The notes beneath the pieces are model-generated. The model was not told the DNA's origin. It worked only from the letters and a program-made list of their open reading frames with translations, and searched no databases. The position numbers were made by a program, and so were the translations under genes. A stretch of DNA of 8,425 nt from Mageeibacillus sp. UBA3781 (lineage in GTDB: Bacteria > Bacillota > Clostridia > Saccharofermentanales > Saccharofermentanaceae): positions 1 to 8,425 of the forward strand of contig DFFH01000132.1 of the NCBI GenBank assembly GCA_002368805.1, in the 5' to 3' direction. Of this stretch, positions 1-5,092 are shown in pieces; within the stretch, counting starts at the first letter, position 1, and each line of letters opens with the position of its first letter.

Positions 1-59
1 TAACGGAATTGAGCCGATCACCAAAATATAAGTAGCCTGAATTAGATCAGGTAGAGGCA

Positions 60-195
60 TCAGGCTAGTGCCATTAAAGTGCTGGTATGGTATTCTTTTA
101 TCAGCGGTTTATAAATCTCAACTACAGAGTTGAAAATAGCCAAAAGCCTTCGTTCAGGTTTCCATGGTCTGATCACTTATGATTCTCTTTGTCAT
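60..195 (-). pseudogene. small broken reading frame behind a perfect Shine-Dalgarno
   Basis: On the minus strand GGAGGTGATCC (198-208), a full anti-16S match, precedes an ATG at 193-195, with the GGAGG core 8 bases away. The frame MTKRIISDQTMET stops after 13 codons (154-195). A second frame, GTG at 174-176 to a stop at 60-62, encodes 38 residues beginning VIRPWKPERR and continuing LLAIFNSVVEIYKPLIKEYH. Joining MTKRII to RPWKPERR would give one natural-looking basic small protein, which suggests a short frameshifting insertion near 165-177. I do not recognise the family. Alternatives are a 13-residue leader peptide or chance. Minus-strand positions 1-59 show no coding signal. Confidence is low because no homolog search is possible here. 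Confidence 0.3.
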
Positions 196-241
196 GCGGA
201 TCACCTCCATCCACCATTAGAATAGATGATCTCACACCTTT

Positions 242-270
242 ATTTTAGCGAGCACGGATTTAAGATTCAA
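242..270 (-). promoter_or_regulatory. sigma-A-type promoter upstream of the small frame at 195
   Basis: On the minus strand TTGAAT (265-270) and TAAAAT (242-247) are separated by exactly 17 bases. The expected start near 235 leaves about 40 bases of leader before the Shine-Dalgarno at 198-208. The promoter sits just after the stop codon of the fic-family gene, so the small frame can be expressed independently. Confidence 0.45.
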
Positions 271-276
271 GAAAGA

Positions 277-295
277 ATTCAAGTTAAACTTGAGT
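277..295. promoter_or_regulatory. palindrome TTCAAGTT-A-AACTTGAG after the fic stop codon
   Basis: The arms TCAAGTT and AACTTGA (279-285 and 287-293) match perfectly around a single centre base at 286. With a 1-base centre this suits a dimeric DNA-binding protein better than an RNA hairpin. It lies immediately upstream of the -35 at 265-270, so it could be an operator for that promoter. It could also act as a weak terminator for the fic gene, but the T-run that follows on the minus strand is poor. Confidence 0.35.
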
Positions 296-1341
296 TACTT
301 GGTTCTATAGTAGAATGTGCTCTTTCCGTTTCCCTCACGCTTCAGTTCACCGGATTCGACCAGTTTTCGAAGTGCACCTTCGACAGAACTGATACTAAGT
401 GAGGGGCAGAGCTCGCGAATATCCTGCTTATTAAACTTTCCGATCTTGTTCATGCTGGCAAGCCGCACTGTCTCAAGTGCCGATCTCTTCGTCTCAACAA
501 GCGCAAAGCGATCCTCAAAATCTCTATATGCAGCAATGATAGTTCCAAGCAGATACTTGATGAACGGAACCGGATCATCTTTTCCTTCATGCCATCCCTG
601 CTGGGAAGCATAAAGAGCATCATAATACAGGTCTTTGTGCTGTGCAATTTTCGCTTCCAGCGATATGTATTTGCCGACATAAAAACCACTTCGATAAAGC
701 AAGAGAGTGGTAAGAAGCCTGCTCATACGGCCATTTCCGTCATTGAATGGATGGATACACAGAAAATCATGAATAAACACAGGGATCGCAATTAACGGTT
801 CAAGCTCCGCATTTCCGATGACCCGATTGTATTCCTCGCATAACCGATCCAAAGCTTCGGGTGTCTCATAAGGAGCCAAAGGCGTAAATAGAGTTTCCAC
901 GTGACCATCAGGATAAGTTGCACTGATATAATTCTGAACTGCTTTCGTCTTTCCTGCAGCCGGATTATTCATATGACTGTAGAGTATCTTGTGCAGTTGG
1001 AGAATATAGTTCTGAGTAATAGGAATCGCATCAAAACTTTCGTGAATGATCCCAAGGACATCCCTATAGCCGGCAATCTCCTGTTCATCACGGTTCCTCG
1101 GAGTCGTCTTTTCTTCAACGAGTTGCTTTATACGACTGTTCGTTGTAACTATACCTTCAATCGCGTTCGATGCTTCAGTGCTTTGAATCTTTGCGATCTC
1201 AACCAGTTTCTCAAGCTCTTTCGGTCTCTGTTTAAGATAAAACTCCTGTTTTCCTGCCTCTTTATATATAGCTGCAATGTATCCAAGAAGTTCTGAATCC
1301 CATGTTTTCTTACTGATTGCCGAGTAATTGAAGTCTCTCAT
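295..1341 (-). CDS. Fic-family AMP-transferase with C-terminal winged helix
   Basis: 348 residues. The Fic core motif HPFNDGNGRMSR lies at residues 197-208, with catalytic His197, Asp201 and Arg205/Arg208 all present. Fic enzymes move AMP (or another phosphate-linked group) from a nucleotide to a hydroxyl side chain of a target protein. The N-terminal half carries SNAIEG (58-63), matching the inhibitory [S/T]xxxE[G/N] helix of class II Fic proteins, so the enzyme is probably self-inhibited in cis. Residues of about 290-345 look like a winged helix (KFNKQDIRELCPSLSISSVE, then a beta wing). That adds DNA binding, so the protein may also regulate its own gene. The start is supported by GGAGG (1351-1355), 9 bases from ATG. 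The target protein is unknown. No separate antitoxin gene is visible next to it, which fits an intramolecular inhibitor. Family assignment is firm; the autoregulatory role is inference. Confidence 0.93.
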   Translation of the reverse strand: MRDFNYSAISKKTWDSELLGYIAAIYKEAGKQEFYLKQRPKELEKLVEIAKIQSTEASNAIEGIVTTNSRIKQLVEEKTTPRNRDEQEIAGYRDVLGIIHESFDAIPITQNYILQLHKILYSHMNNPAAGKTKAVQNYISATYPDGHVETLFTPLAPYETPEALDRLCEEYNRVIGNAELEPLIAIPVFIHDFLCIHPFNDGNGRMSRLLTTLLLYRSGFYVGKYISLEAKIAQHKDLYYDALYASQQGWHEGKDDPVPFIKYLLGTIIAAYRDFEDRFALVETKRSALETVRLASMNKIGKFNKQDIRELCPSLSISSVEGALRKLVESGELKREGNGKSTFYYRTK

Positions 1342-1445
1342 TTTCCCTTACCTCCGCTCCCTTTCCCTTAAATTGTAGCAGATATTAAGGGAAAGACAAT
1401 ACTTTTAAGGAAATTTTCCCTTAATTTAGCACGGATTTTAAGGGA
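1342..1445. repeat. six TTTCCCTTAA-type operator half-sites over the fic promoter
   Basis: Copies are tttccctta (1342-1350), tttcccttaa (1362-1371), ttaagggaaa (1385-1394), ttaaggaaa (1405-1413), tttcccttaa (1415-1424) and ttaaggga (1438-1445). The pair 1362-1371/1385-1394 points inward and brackets the -10 box. The pair 1405-1413/1415-1424 is nearly back to back. The copy at 1342-1350 lies between Shine-Dalgarno and ATG. Position and symmetry fit a repressor binding site, possibly bound by the winged helix of the Fic protein itself (inference). Confidence 0.65.
1372..1399 (-). promoter_or_regulatory. promoter of the fic-family gene
   Basis: On the minus strand TTGTCT (1394-1399) and TACAAT (1372-1377) are 16 bases apart, and TGC directly before TACAAT makes an extended -10. 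One operator-like decamer fills most of the spacer and another covers the predicted start point. Confidence 0.6.
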
Positions 1446-1491
1446 TTGGACTAATGGCGGAAATGGATTTCAGAGTAGCATCTTCGCCTTG

Positions 1492-1500
1492 TGGTAAGAT
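1492..1500 (+). promoter_or_regulatory. possible extended -10 for the serine hydrolase gene
   Basis: TGG followed by TAAGAT (1495-1500) fits an extended -10, and an overlapping TATGAT lies at 1500-1505. I see no convincing -35. The predicted start near 1507 would leave about 30 bases before the ATG at 1538. Confidence 0.3.
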
Positions 1501-1537
1501 ATGATTTAGGAAACAACGTTTGTAGGGAGAAAGATAC

Positions 1538-2659
1538 ATGAAAAACAACGCCCGCTACGGCTACAATATCTATTCCTCGAAAAGGAAAAGAAGAAAGAAC
1601 AGCAGACTGGTCTTCGGTCTTTCCTGCCTTTGTGCCTTCCTGATCCTCGTCATCCTGCTTCTCGTGTTTATCCCGAAGCTTTTTCCCGGCAAGAAGAAAG
1701 ATACAGCGCCTTCTACTCCCGCAAGCACGGTTTCCGGGACGACTGTAGCAACTGAAAATACGACGTCCGAGACCTCTGCCTCCGGCACTTCCGAAGCAGT
1801 TACGACCCGCGCACAGACCGTCGATGCCGCCACACGAGCGGCGAACTTCGACGCTCTAAAAGCACACGTCGCCGGTTACCTGGATCAGCAGTCCGGCCGT
1901 TACAGCGTGTACTACATCAACATGCAGAACGGCGAAACGATGACCTATAAGGAGACCCAGCCGATCGTTGCCGCAAGTTCCATCAAGATCGCCTATAACA
2001 CCTACCTTTATGAAAAGGCCTTATCCGGAGAGCTTTCTCTCCTCGAGAAAATCACTTATAACGCAGCCGAGTATCCGAATGGCGACTTTGAAAGCGGTAC
2101 CGGCACGATCCAGAATTCGCCGGACGGAACAGAGTTTACGCTTCAGGAGGTCTCCCATCTTTCGATCACGGTCAGTGATAACTGCGGCACGAATATGGTA
2201 CTTCGCCGTCTCGGCGGTGAAGATGCCGTCAATGCCAATTATCTGAAAACCATCAGTTCTGTCGTGGATTATCGCGAGAAATACACCTACACCGACTATA
2301 CCGGTGCCGAGAAGTCCGGCAGAAGAAGGACCAGCGCGATCGACCTTGCCAAATACGCCGAACATCTTTACAGGGATTATCAGGAGAACGGATCTGCATT
2401 CCAGCCGCTGATCGATGATCTCTGCAACACCGAGTATTCCTGGGGTGTTCCGGCCGGCATACCGGGTGACATCAAGGTCGCCCACAAGATCGGCCTCTAT
2501 CCAGCCCTCGGCACATATAATGACGTCGGTATCGTCTTCTCTTCAGAGGATTACGTACTCTGCGTGATGACCGAGTCCGGCAGTGAAGAACAGGCGAAGA
2601 AGATCATCGCAGAAGTATCCCGCATGGTCTATGAGTATGTGGAATCCAACTACGCCTGA
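1538..2659 (+). CDS. membrane-anchored serine hydrolase, class A beta-lactamase fold
   Basis: 373 residues. A basic N-terminus (KRKRRK, 15-20) is followed by one membrane segment (about 24-46) and then a Ser/Thr-rich linker (about 57-100), placing the catalytic domain outside the cell. The domain shows the three penicillin-recognising motifs: SxxK as SSIK (Ser147, Lys150), SDN (213-215), and KTG replaced by KIG (317-319, preceded by His316). The expected omega-loop ExxLN that deacylates beta-lactams is not visible at the right distance after SDN, where REKYTYTD is seen instead. A role on peptidoglycan or another cell-wall substrate is therefore more likely than drug resistance. This is the common Firmicute beta-lactamase2-type envelope protein. 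GGGAGA (1525-1530), 7 bases from ATG, supports the start. It is divergent from the fic gene and convergent with the DUF2161 gene. Fold confidence is high; substrate is unknown. Confidence 0.88.
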   Translation: MKNNARYGYNIYSSKRKRRKNSRLVFGLSCLCAFLILVILLLVFIPKLFPGKKKDTAPSTPASTVSGTTVATENTTSETSASGTSEAVTTRAQTVDAATRAANFDALKAHVAGYLDQQSGRYSVYYINMQNGETMTYKETQPIVAASSIKIAYNTYLYEKALSGELSLLEKITYNAAEYPNGDFESGTGTIQNSPDGTEFTLQEVSHLSITVSDNCGTNMVLRRLGGEDAVNANYLKTISSVVDYREKYTYTDYTGAEKSGRRRTSAIDLAKYAEHLYRDYQENGSAFQPLIDDLCNTEYSWGVPAGIPGDIKVAHKIGLYPALGTYNDVGIVFSSEDYVLCVMTESGSEEQAKKIIAEVSRMVYEYVESNYA

Positions 2660-2685
2660 TCCTCATCAGGCTGTCATTATGGTTT
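2654..2685 (+). terminator. stem-loop at the end of the serine hydrolase gene
   Basis: GCCTGAT (2654-2660), loop CCTC, ATCAGGC (2665-2671) form a perfect 7-bp stem with a tetraloop that includes the stop codon. The following tract TGTCATTATGGTTTT is only partly U-rich, so termination may be inefficient. It separates two convergent genes. Confidence 0.45.
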
Positions 2686-2713
2686 TCACAATCCGCACTT
2701 TTCAGGAAGCCCC

Positions 2714-3409
2714 TCAATCCCTGGGCGTTGCTTTTAGAAGATTGATCGTTTCTTCATATTCATCGAGCGCCTGATAGCCCGAATCCGTGATCGAGTACAC
2801 ACCGTTCCTGACGCGCGAAAACCACCCGTAATGGTTATCCCGCAGGATGTTGGCAGCCTTATCGACCAGGGAAAGCCTCTTCACATCTTTCGGCGCGGCT
2901 TCCCCGCCAAGCACAAACAGCGCATTCAGGACCAGAAGCGCATCCTCCCTGTATCTGGTCATAAGCTTGACCCCGGTCACGCCGCCGGTATTGGATTTGA
3001 TGCGTCTTCTCTGGAACTCTTTTTCCAGCGCTTTCTTTTTTCCCTTGTTCCGTGCCTGAAAAACCGACAGTTCACTTACGACCGGCTCGGAAAGCACCGT
3101 CACATTACGGGATCTTTTGGAAACTGCGATCAGCCCGATACCCAGGCGCTTCAGAAGATAGAGCTTATCCCGGAAGGAACTGGAGTTACGGTCCTTCGGC
3201 ATAAATGTTCCGATATAAACAGTTTCCACGATCTTCTGCCTCAGCGCCGCCTGCTGGATCGCCCGGAAATCAAGCGTCTGCTTCAGCTCAACAGCAACAG
3301 AATCGTCTTCTTTCTGCATGAAAATATCGATGTCATTGACCTCACCGTCACAGACATATCCCTGCTCTTCGAAGAAAGTTTTAATGGGTCCAAATAGATC
3401 TCGTTCCAT
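2714..3409 (-). CDS. DUF2161-family PD-(D/E)xK protein with winged helix
   Basis: 231 residues. The opening MERDLFGPIKTFFEEQGY followed by GEVNDID matches the start typical of DUF2161 proteins, which are classed with the PD-(D/E)xK nuclease-like superfamily. Candidate active-site residues are Glu23, Asp28 and the ELK motif (Glu41, Lys43), with a basic helix further on. A Lys/Arg-rich stretch (121-137) precedes a C-terminal winged helix (about 155-212, ending GVYSITDSGYQALDEY), so DNA binding is expected. No substrate is established for the family as far as I know. The start is fixed by family similarity although no Shine-Dalgarno is present; the promoter -10 ends 6 bases before the ATG, suggesting a leaderless mRNA. 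It diverges from a 53-base repeat array that could be its binding target (inference). It converges on the serine hydrolase gene. Confidence 0.85.
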   Translation of the reverse strand: MERDLFGPIKTFFEEQGYVCDGEVNDIDIFMQKEDDSVAVELKQTLDFRAIQQAALRQKIVETVYIGTFMPKDRNSSSFRDKLYLLKRLGIGLIAVSKRSRNVTVLSEPVVSELSVFQARNKGKKKALEKEFQRRRIKSNTGGVTGVKLMTRYREDALLVLNALFVLGGEAAPKDVKRLSLVDKAANILRDNHYGWFSRVRNGVYSITDSGYQALDEYEETINLLKATPRD

Positions 3410-3415
3410 ACAAAT

Positions 3416-3424
3416 ATTTTAGCA
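3416..3424 (-). promoter_or_regulatory. extended -10 placing the DUF2161 transcript start at its ATG
   Basis: On the minus strand TGC-TAAAAT (TAAAAT at 3416-3421) ends 6 bases before the A of the ATG at 3409. A normal start 6-7 bases downstream would fall on the start codon. No purine-rich ribosome site lies in 3410-3425. ATGACA occurs further upstream but at a long spacing. Confidence 0.5.
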
Positions 3425-3455
3425 GAGATATTGATTCATTTGTCATCAGAATATG

Positions 3456-3461
3456 TATAAT
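3456..3461 (+). promoter_or_regulatory. perfect TATAAT pointing into the repeat array
   Basis: TATAAT at 3456-3461 is a consensus -10 on the plus strand with TG directly before it. The best -35 candidates are TTGATT (3431-3436, spacing 19) and GATTCA (3433-3438, spacing 17), both weak. A start near 3468 would transcribe the whole array and run to the terminator at 3935-3960. Confidence 0.4.
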
Positions 3462-3487
3462 CATCAACGCTTTACTTATCAAGTTTT

Positions 3488-3735
3488 TGCAGATAATTCT
3501 CTCATTTCTCGAATATTTATCGGATGCTACTGTATGCTTCTTACCGATAAAAAATGAGATCCTGAAATTCTATCCGTAAGATTATGCTGTTGCATACCCA
3601 TAATTTTCTTATTTCTGAATTTTTATCGGCAATATTCTTAGGCGCCATACCGATAAAAGTGCGTTTCGCCCTTATTTATCCGCCCAAAGTGACTCAAACA
3701 TACCGATAATTTAAGCGTTTTTCACTTTTTATCTG
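3488..3735. repeat. 53-base-period array of alternating inverted half-sites with 18-base spacers
   Basis: Forward half-sites like TTTATCGG begin at 3516, 3569, 3622, 3675 and 3728; every step is exactly 53. Reverse half-sites like TACCGATAA begin at 3542, 3595, 3648 and 3701; again every step is 53. Read as a repeat, the unit is about 35 bases (3488-3523, 3542-3576, 3595-3629, 3648-3682, 3701-3735), starting TACCGATAA and ending TTTATCGG. Units 1 and 3 match at 29 of 35 aligned positions; the others match mainly at their ends. The four spacers (3524-3541, 3577-3594, 3630-3647, 3683-3700) are each exactly 18 bases and unrelated, apart from a CA before TACC in three of them. Half-sites alternate 26/27 bases apart, about 2.5 helical turns. 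I recognise no named repeat family. Confidence 0.85.
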
Positions 3736-3750
3736 TAATTTGTCTATTCG

Positions 3751-3889
3751 TGAAAAAGCCGGATCACCGGTTCGATTATAACCGACTATACATTTTTCGC
3801 CGCAGTCCACTCGCCCAAAGAGGCATCCGACGCATGTGTAACATTGTTACACGATATGCCTCAAACTCCCTAATGACGGGCACTGCCCG
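3751..3889 (+). ncRNA. run of hairpins between array and terminator, possible RNA
   Basis: No convincing gene lies here, but several stems follow one another: CCGG-atca-CCGG near 3760-3770, GGTT/AACC around 3770-3782, and a nested stem with outer arms GAGGCAT (3820-3826)/ATGCCTC (3856-3862) and inner arms GTGTAAC (3836-3842)/GTTACAC (3846-3852, 3-base loop). A last stem is CGGGC-act-GCCCG (3877-3889). The inner palindrome could alternatively be a protein-binding site. Together with the TATAAT at 3456 and the terminator at 3935 this could be the 3' part of a noncoding transcript of about 500 bases. I recognise no known RNA family. Confidence 0.35.
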
Positions 3890-3934
3890 GTGTTGTATTC
3901 TCCATTTCGATCGCCTCATGATTATTAGCATAAG

Positions 3935-3962
3935 AAAACCCGGTCATATTGCCGGGTTTTCC
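3935..3962. terminator. bidirectional Rho-independent terminator
   Basis: AAAACCCGG (3935-3943), an 8-base loop and CCGGGTTTT (3952-3960) give a GC-rich stem with A-run on the left and T-run on the right, so it can work both ways. It would end a plus-strand transcript from the array region and the minus-strand transcript of the lipoprotein gene, whose stop codon is about 105 bases away. Confidence 0.8.
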
Positions 3963-4028
3963 AAAAGTTTTGGTGTAAGAGGGTGTTAAAAATCAGTTTT
4001 GCTTCACGGTTTCATTATGCCCCGATAA

Positions 4029-4046
4029 CCTTAGTTGAACCTAAGG
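4029..4046. other. perfect hairpin CCTTAG-6-CTAAGG
   Basis: Arms 4029-4034 and 4041-4046 pair perfectly around TTGAAC, 20 bases beyond the lipoprotein stop. There is no T-run on either side, so it is probably a 3'-end stabilising hairpin or a protein site rather than the terminator. Confidence 0.3.
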
Positions 4047-4066
4047 CAGTGGAAATCTTATTGAAA

Positions 4067-4762
4067 TCAGATCTCTTTCACAATCTTTTCGAGCTCTGCA
4101 TCAGTCTTACCTTCCAGATCACCCTCTGCAAAGAAATAGGTGAGCATCGTGGCGAATGCTTTTCCTTCATATGTGAATACGAAGTCGTAGTATCCCGGCT
4201 TCCATTCATCAGGATTCAGATAGAAGGATCCCCATGTGCCTTCCGGATCTTCTTCCACGTTGTGATACAGTTTGACATAGGTAACGAATCCGGGCATCTG
4301 GTCGCCGTACTGCGTGGTAACATAGGAAGCCTGATCCTCTCTATGCTCCAGAACATACACTGTAATGCCATTATCCGCCGATGCTTCCGGATAGAACTCG
4401 ACCCACTCATTCAGAGCAAAACCACTACGGATCCCCTCAGTGGAAGGAGCCTTGGAATTAAACTCGCTCGATCCGAACTGGTTACCGGATAATGTCAGTT
4501 TCGTCATCACCTGAATATCCGCATTGTCCGTGTTAATGAAATACAGTTTACCCGGAATCCTGACGTTATCTACAGAAGCGCTCTCCGATCCGCCTTCAGT
4601 ATCCTTGGAATCCTCAGCAGCCTTGGCATCATCTTTTGCCTTATCGGTCACTTTGGTATCATTGTTGTCTTTCTTCTCGTCTTTTTTCTTCGAGCATCCG
4701 GCTGCGGAAAACATACATGCCGCCGCAAGAACCACTGCTCCAACCTTCTTCATTCTACCCAT
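4067..4762 (-). CDS. secreted lipoprotein of unknown function
   Basis: 231 residues. A lipoprotein signal peptide is clear: basic start MGRMKK, a hydrophobic stretch, then lipobox SAAGC with the lipidated cysteine at residue 23. After it comes a highly charged Lys/Asp/Glu linker (24-65) and a compact domain (about 70-220) rich in aromatic residues and beta-strand-like segments, ending in a short acidic/basic helix. The mature protein should sit on the outer face of the membrane. I recognise no catalytic motif; an adhesion or ligand-binding fold is possible but unproven. AGGAGG (4771-4776), 8 bases from the ATG at 4760-4762, favours this start over the in-frame ATG three codons later. The gene has its own promoter inside direct repeats and appears monocistronic, ending toward the terminator at 3935-3960. 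Confidence 0.85.
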   Translation of the reverse strand: MGRMKKVGAVVLAAACMFSAAGCSKKKDEKKDNNDTKVTDKAKDDAKAAEDSKDTEGGSESASVDNVRIPGKLYFINTDNADIQVMTKLTLSGNQFGSSEFNSKAPSTEGIRSGFALNEWVEFYPEASADNGITVYVLEHREDQASYVTTQYGDQMPGFVTYVKLYHNVEEDPEGTWGSFYLNPDEWKPGYYDFVFTYEGKAFATMLTYFFAEGDLEGKTDAELEKIVKEI

Positions 4763-4792
4763 AACATAGTCCTCCTATAAGATCAGGATGAT

Positions 4793-4868
4793 GTTAGGGT
4801 AGGTTTGTAAAGCGTACCCTAACCTATTAACCGTAGAATAACAGGTCAGGGTAGGCTTGTAAAGCGTA
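4793..4868. repeat. two 21-base direct repeats, 52 bases apart, at the lipoprotein promoter
   Basis: Positions 4796-4816 and 4848-4868 differ at one base out of 21 (AGGGTAGG, T or C, then TTGTAAAGCGTA). The first copy also forms an inverted repeat, GTTAGGGTA (4793-4801) with TACCCTAAC (4815-4823). The spacing is close to five helical turns. One copy holds the -35; the other lies downstream of the start. This fits paired operators bridged by one regulator, or a leader hairpin. Confidence 0.6.
4835..4863 (-). promoter_or_regulatory. promoter of the lipoprotein gene
   Basis: On the minus strand TTTACA (4858-4863) and TATTCT (4835-4840) are 17 bases apart. The -35 lies inside the second direct repeat (4848-4868). 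A start near 4828 gives a leader of about 65 bases containing the first direct repeat and its hairpin. Confidence 0.5.
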
Positions 4869-5082
4869 GTCCTCCATTGCGGCAACCGCTATCGAAGGAT
4901 CTATAAGGTTTTTCGTAAATCATCGGACCGATTTGCTGTATTTTGTCGGAGTAATTTGCTGTATTTTGTCGGAGTAATTTGTGGTATTTTGTCGGAACAA
5001 TTTGTGGTCTTTTGCCGGAAGATAGGTCTTCTCCTACAATCTTCGCGCCATCCGCCACCAACACTGTATCATCGATATTCAT
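4846..5082 (-). CDS. 78-aa frame with repeat-derived C-terminus, probably a truncated gene
   Basis: The start at 5080-5082 has GAGGAG (5089-5094), 6 bases away, overlapping the stop of the gene upstream, so it looks like a true coupled start. Residues 1-24 (MNIDDTVLVADGAKIVGEDL and SSGK) read as ordinary protein. After that the frame passes through four copies of a 23-base tandem repeat, giving KYHKLLRQNTANYSDKIQQ, and then through the lipoprotein promoter repeats, ending FTSLP. Because 23 is not a multiple of three the repeat is not a protein repeat. The simplest reading is a gene whose 3' part was replaced by repeat DNA, leaving a short tail. I do not recognise the original family. A longer version begins at 5118 in the same frame but has no ribosome site. 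Confidence 0.45.
   Translation of the reverse strand: MNIDDTVLVADGAKIVGEDLSSGKRPQIVPTKYHKLLRQNTANYSDKIQQIGPMIYEKPYRSFDSGCRNGGLRFTSLP
4931..5022. repeat. four tandem copies of a 23-base repeat
   Basis: Copies start at 4931, 4954, 4977 and 5000. The first two are identical (ATTTGCTGTATTTTGTCGGA then GTA); the third and fourth change CT to TG-type bases and the last three positions. A weakly similar fifth copy may lie at 4908-4930. Copies decay toward the operon start, suggesting expansion by slippage from the 4931 side. Confidence 0.85.
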
Positions 5083-5092
5083 AGACTTCTCC

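Noticed and set aside
1..70. Hairpin GCCTGA/TCAGGC near the left edge similar to the stem at 2654-2671
   Set aside because: Six shared bases and a long loop; not enough to call a repeat family or terminator.
901..1296. Plus-strand 131-residue frame inside the fic gene
   Set aside because: Antisense shadow of a well-supported Fic protein, with no ribosome site.
1538..2659. Antibiotic-resistance class A beta-lactamase
   Set aside because: KTG is altered and the ExxLN motif is not visible; a membrane anchor and Ser/Thr linker fit a cell-wall role better.
3488..3735. Calling the 53-base array a CRISPR array or a TIGR-type guide array
   Set aside because: Repeats are conserved mainly at their ends, spacers are only 18 bases, and no cas-like or Nop-domain gene is visible. 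The 53-base unit does not match the shorter TIGR units I know of. Reported as an unclassified repeat.
3778..3918. Minus-strand frame of about 46 residues starting MRRSKWRIQHRAV
   Set aside because: No Shine-Dalgarno, low-complexity basic composition, and it overlaps RNA-like stems.
3750..3989. Plus-strand 79-residue frame from a GTG
   Set aside because: No ribosome site, it runs through the nested hairpins and the terminator, and the protein looks like random translation.
4931..5022. Relation between the 23-base repeat (TTTTGTCGG) and the 53-base array half-site (TTTATCGG)
   Set aside because: Short similarity only; period, symmetry and surrounding bases differ, so chance is sufficient.
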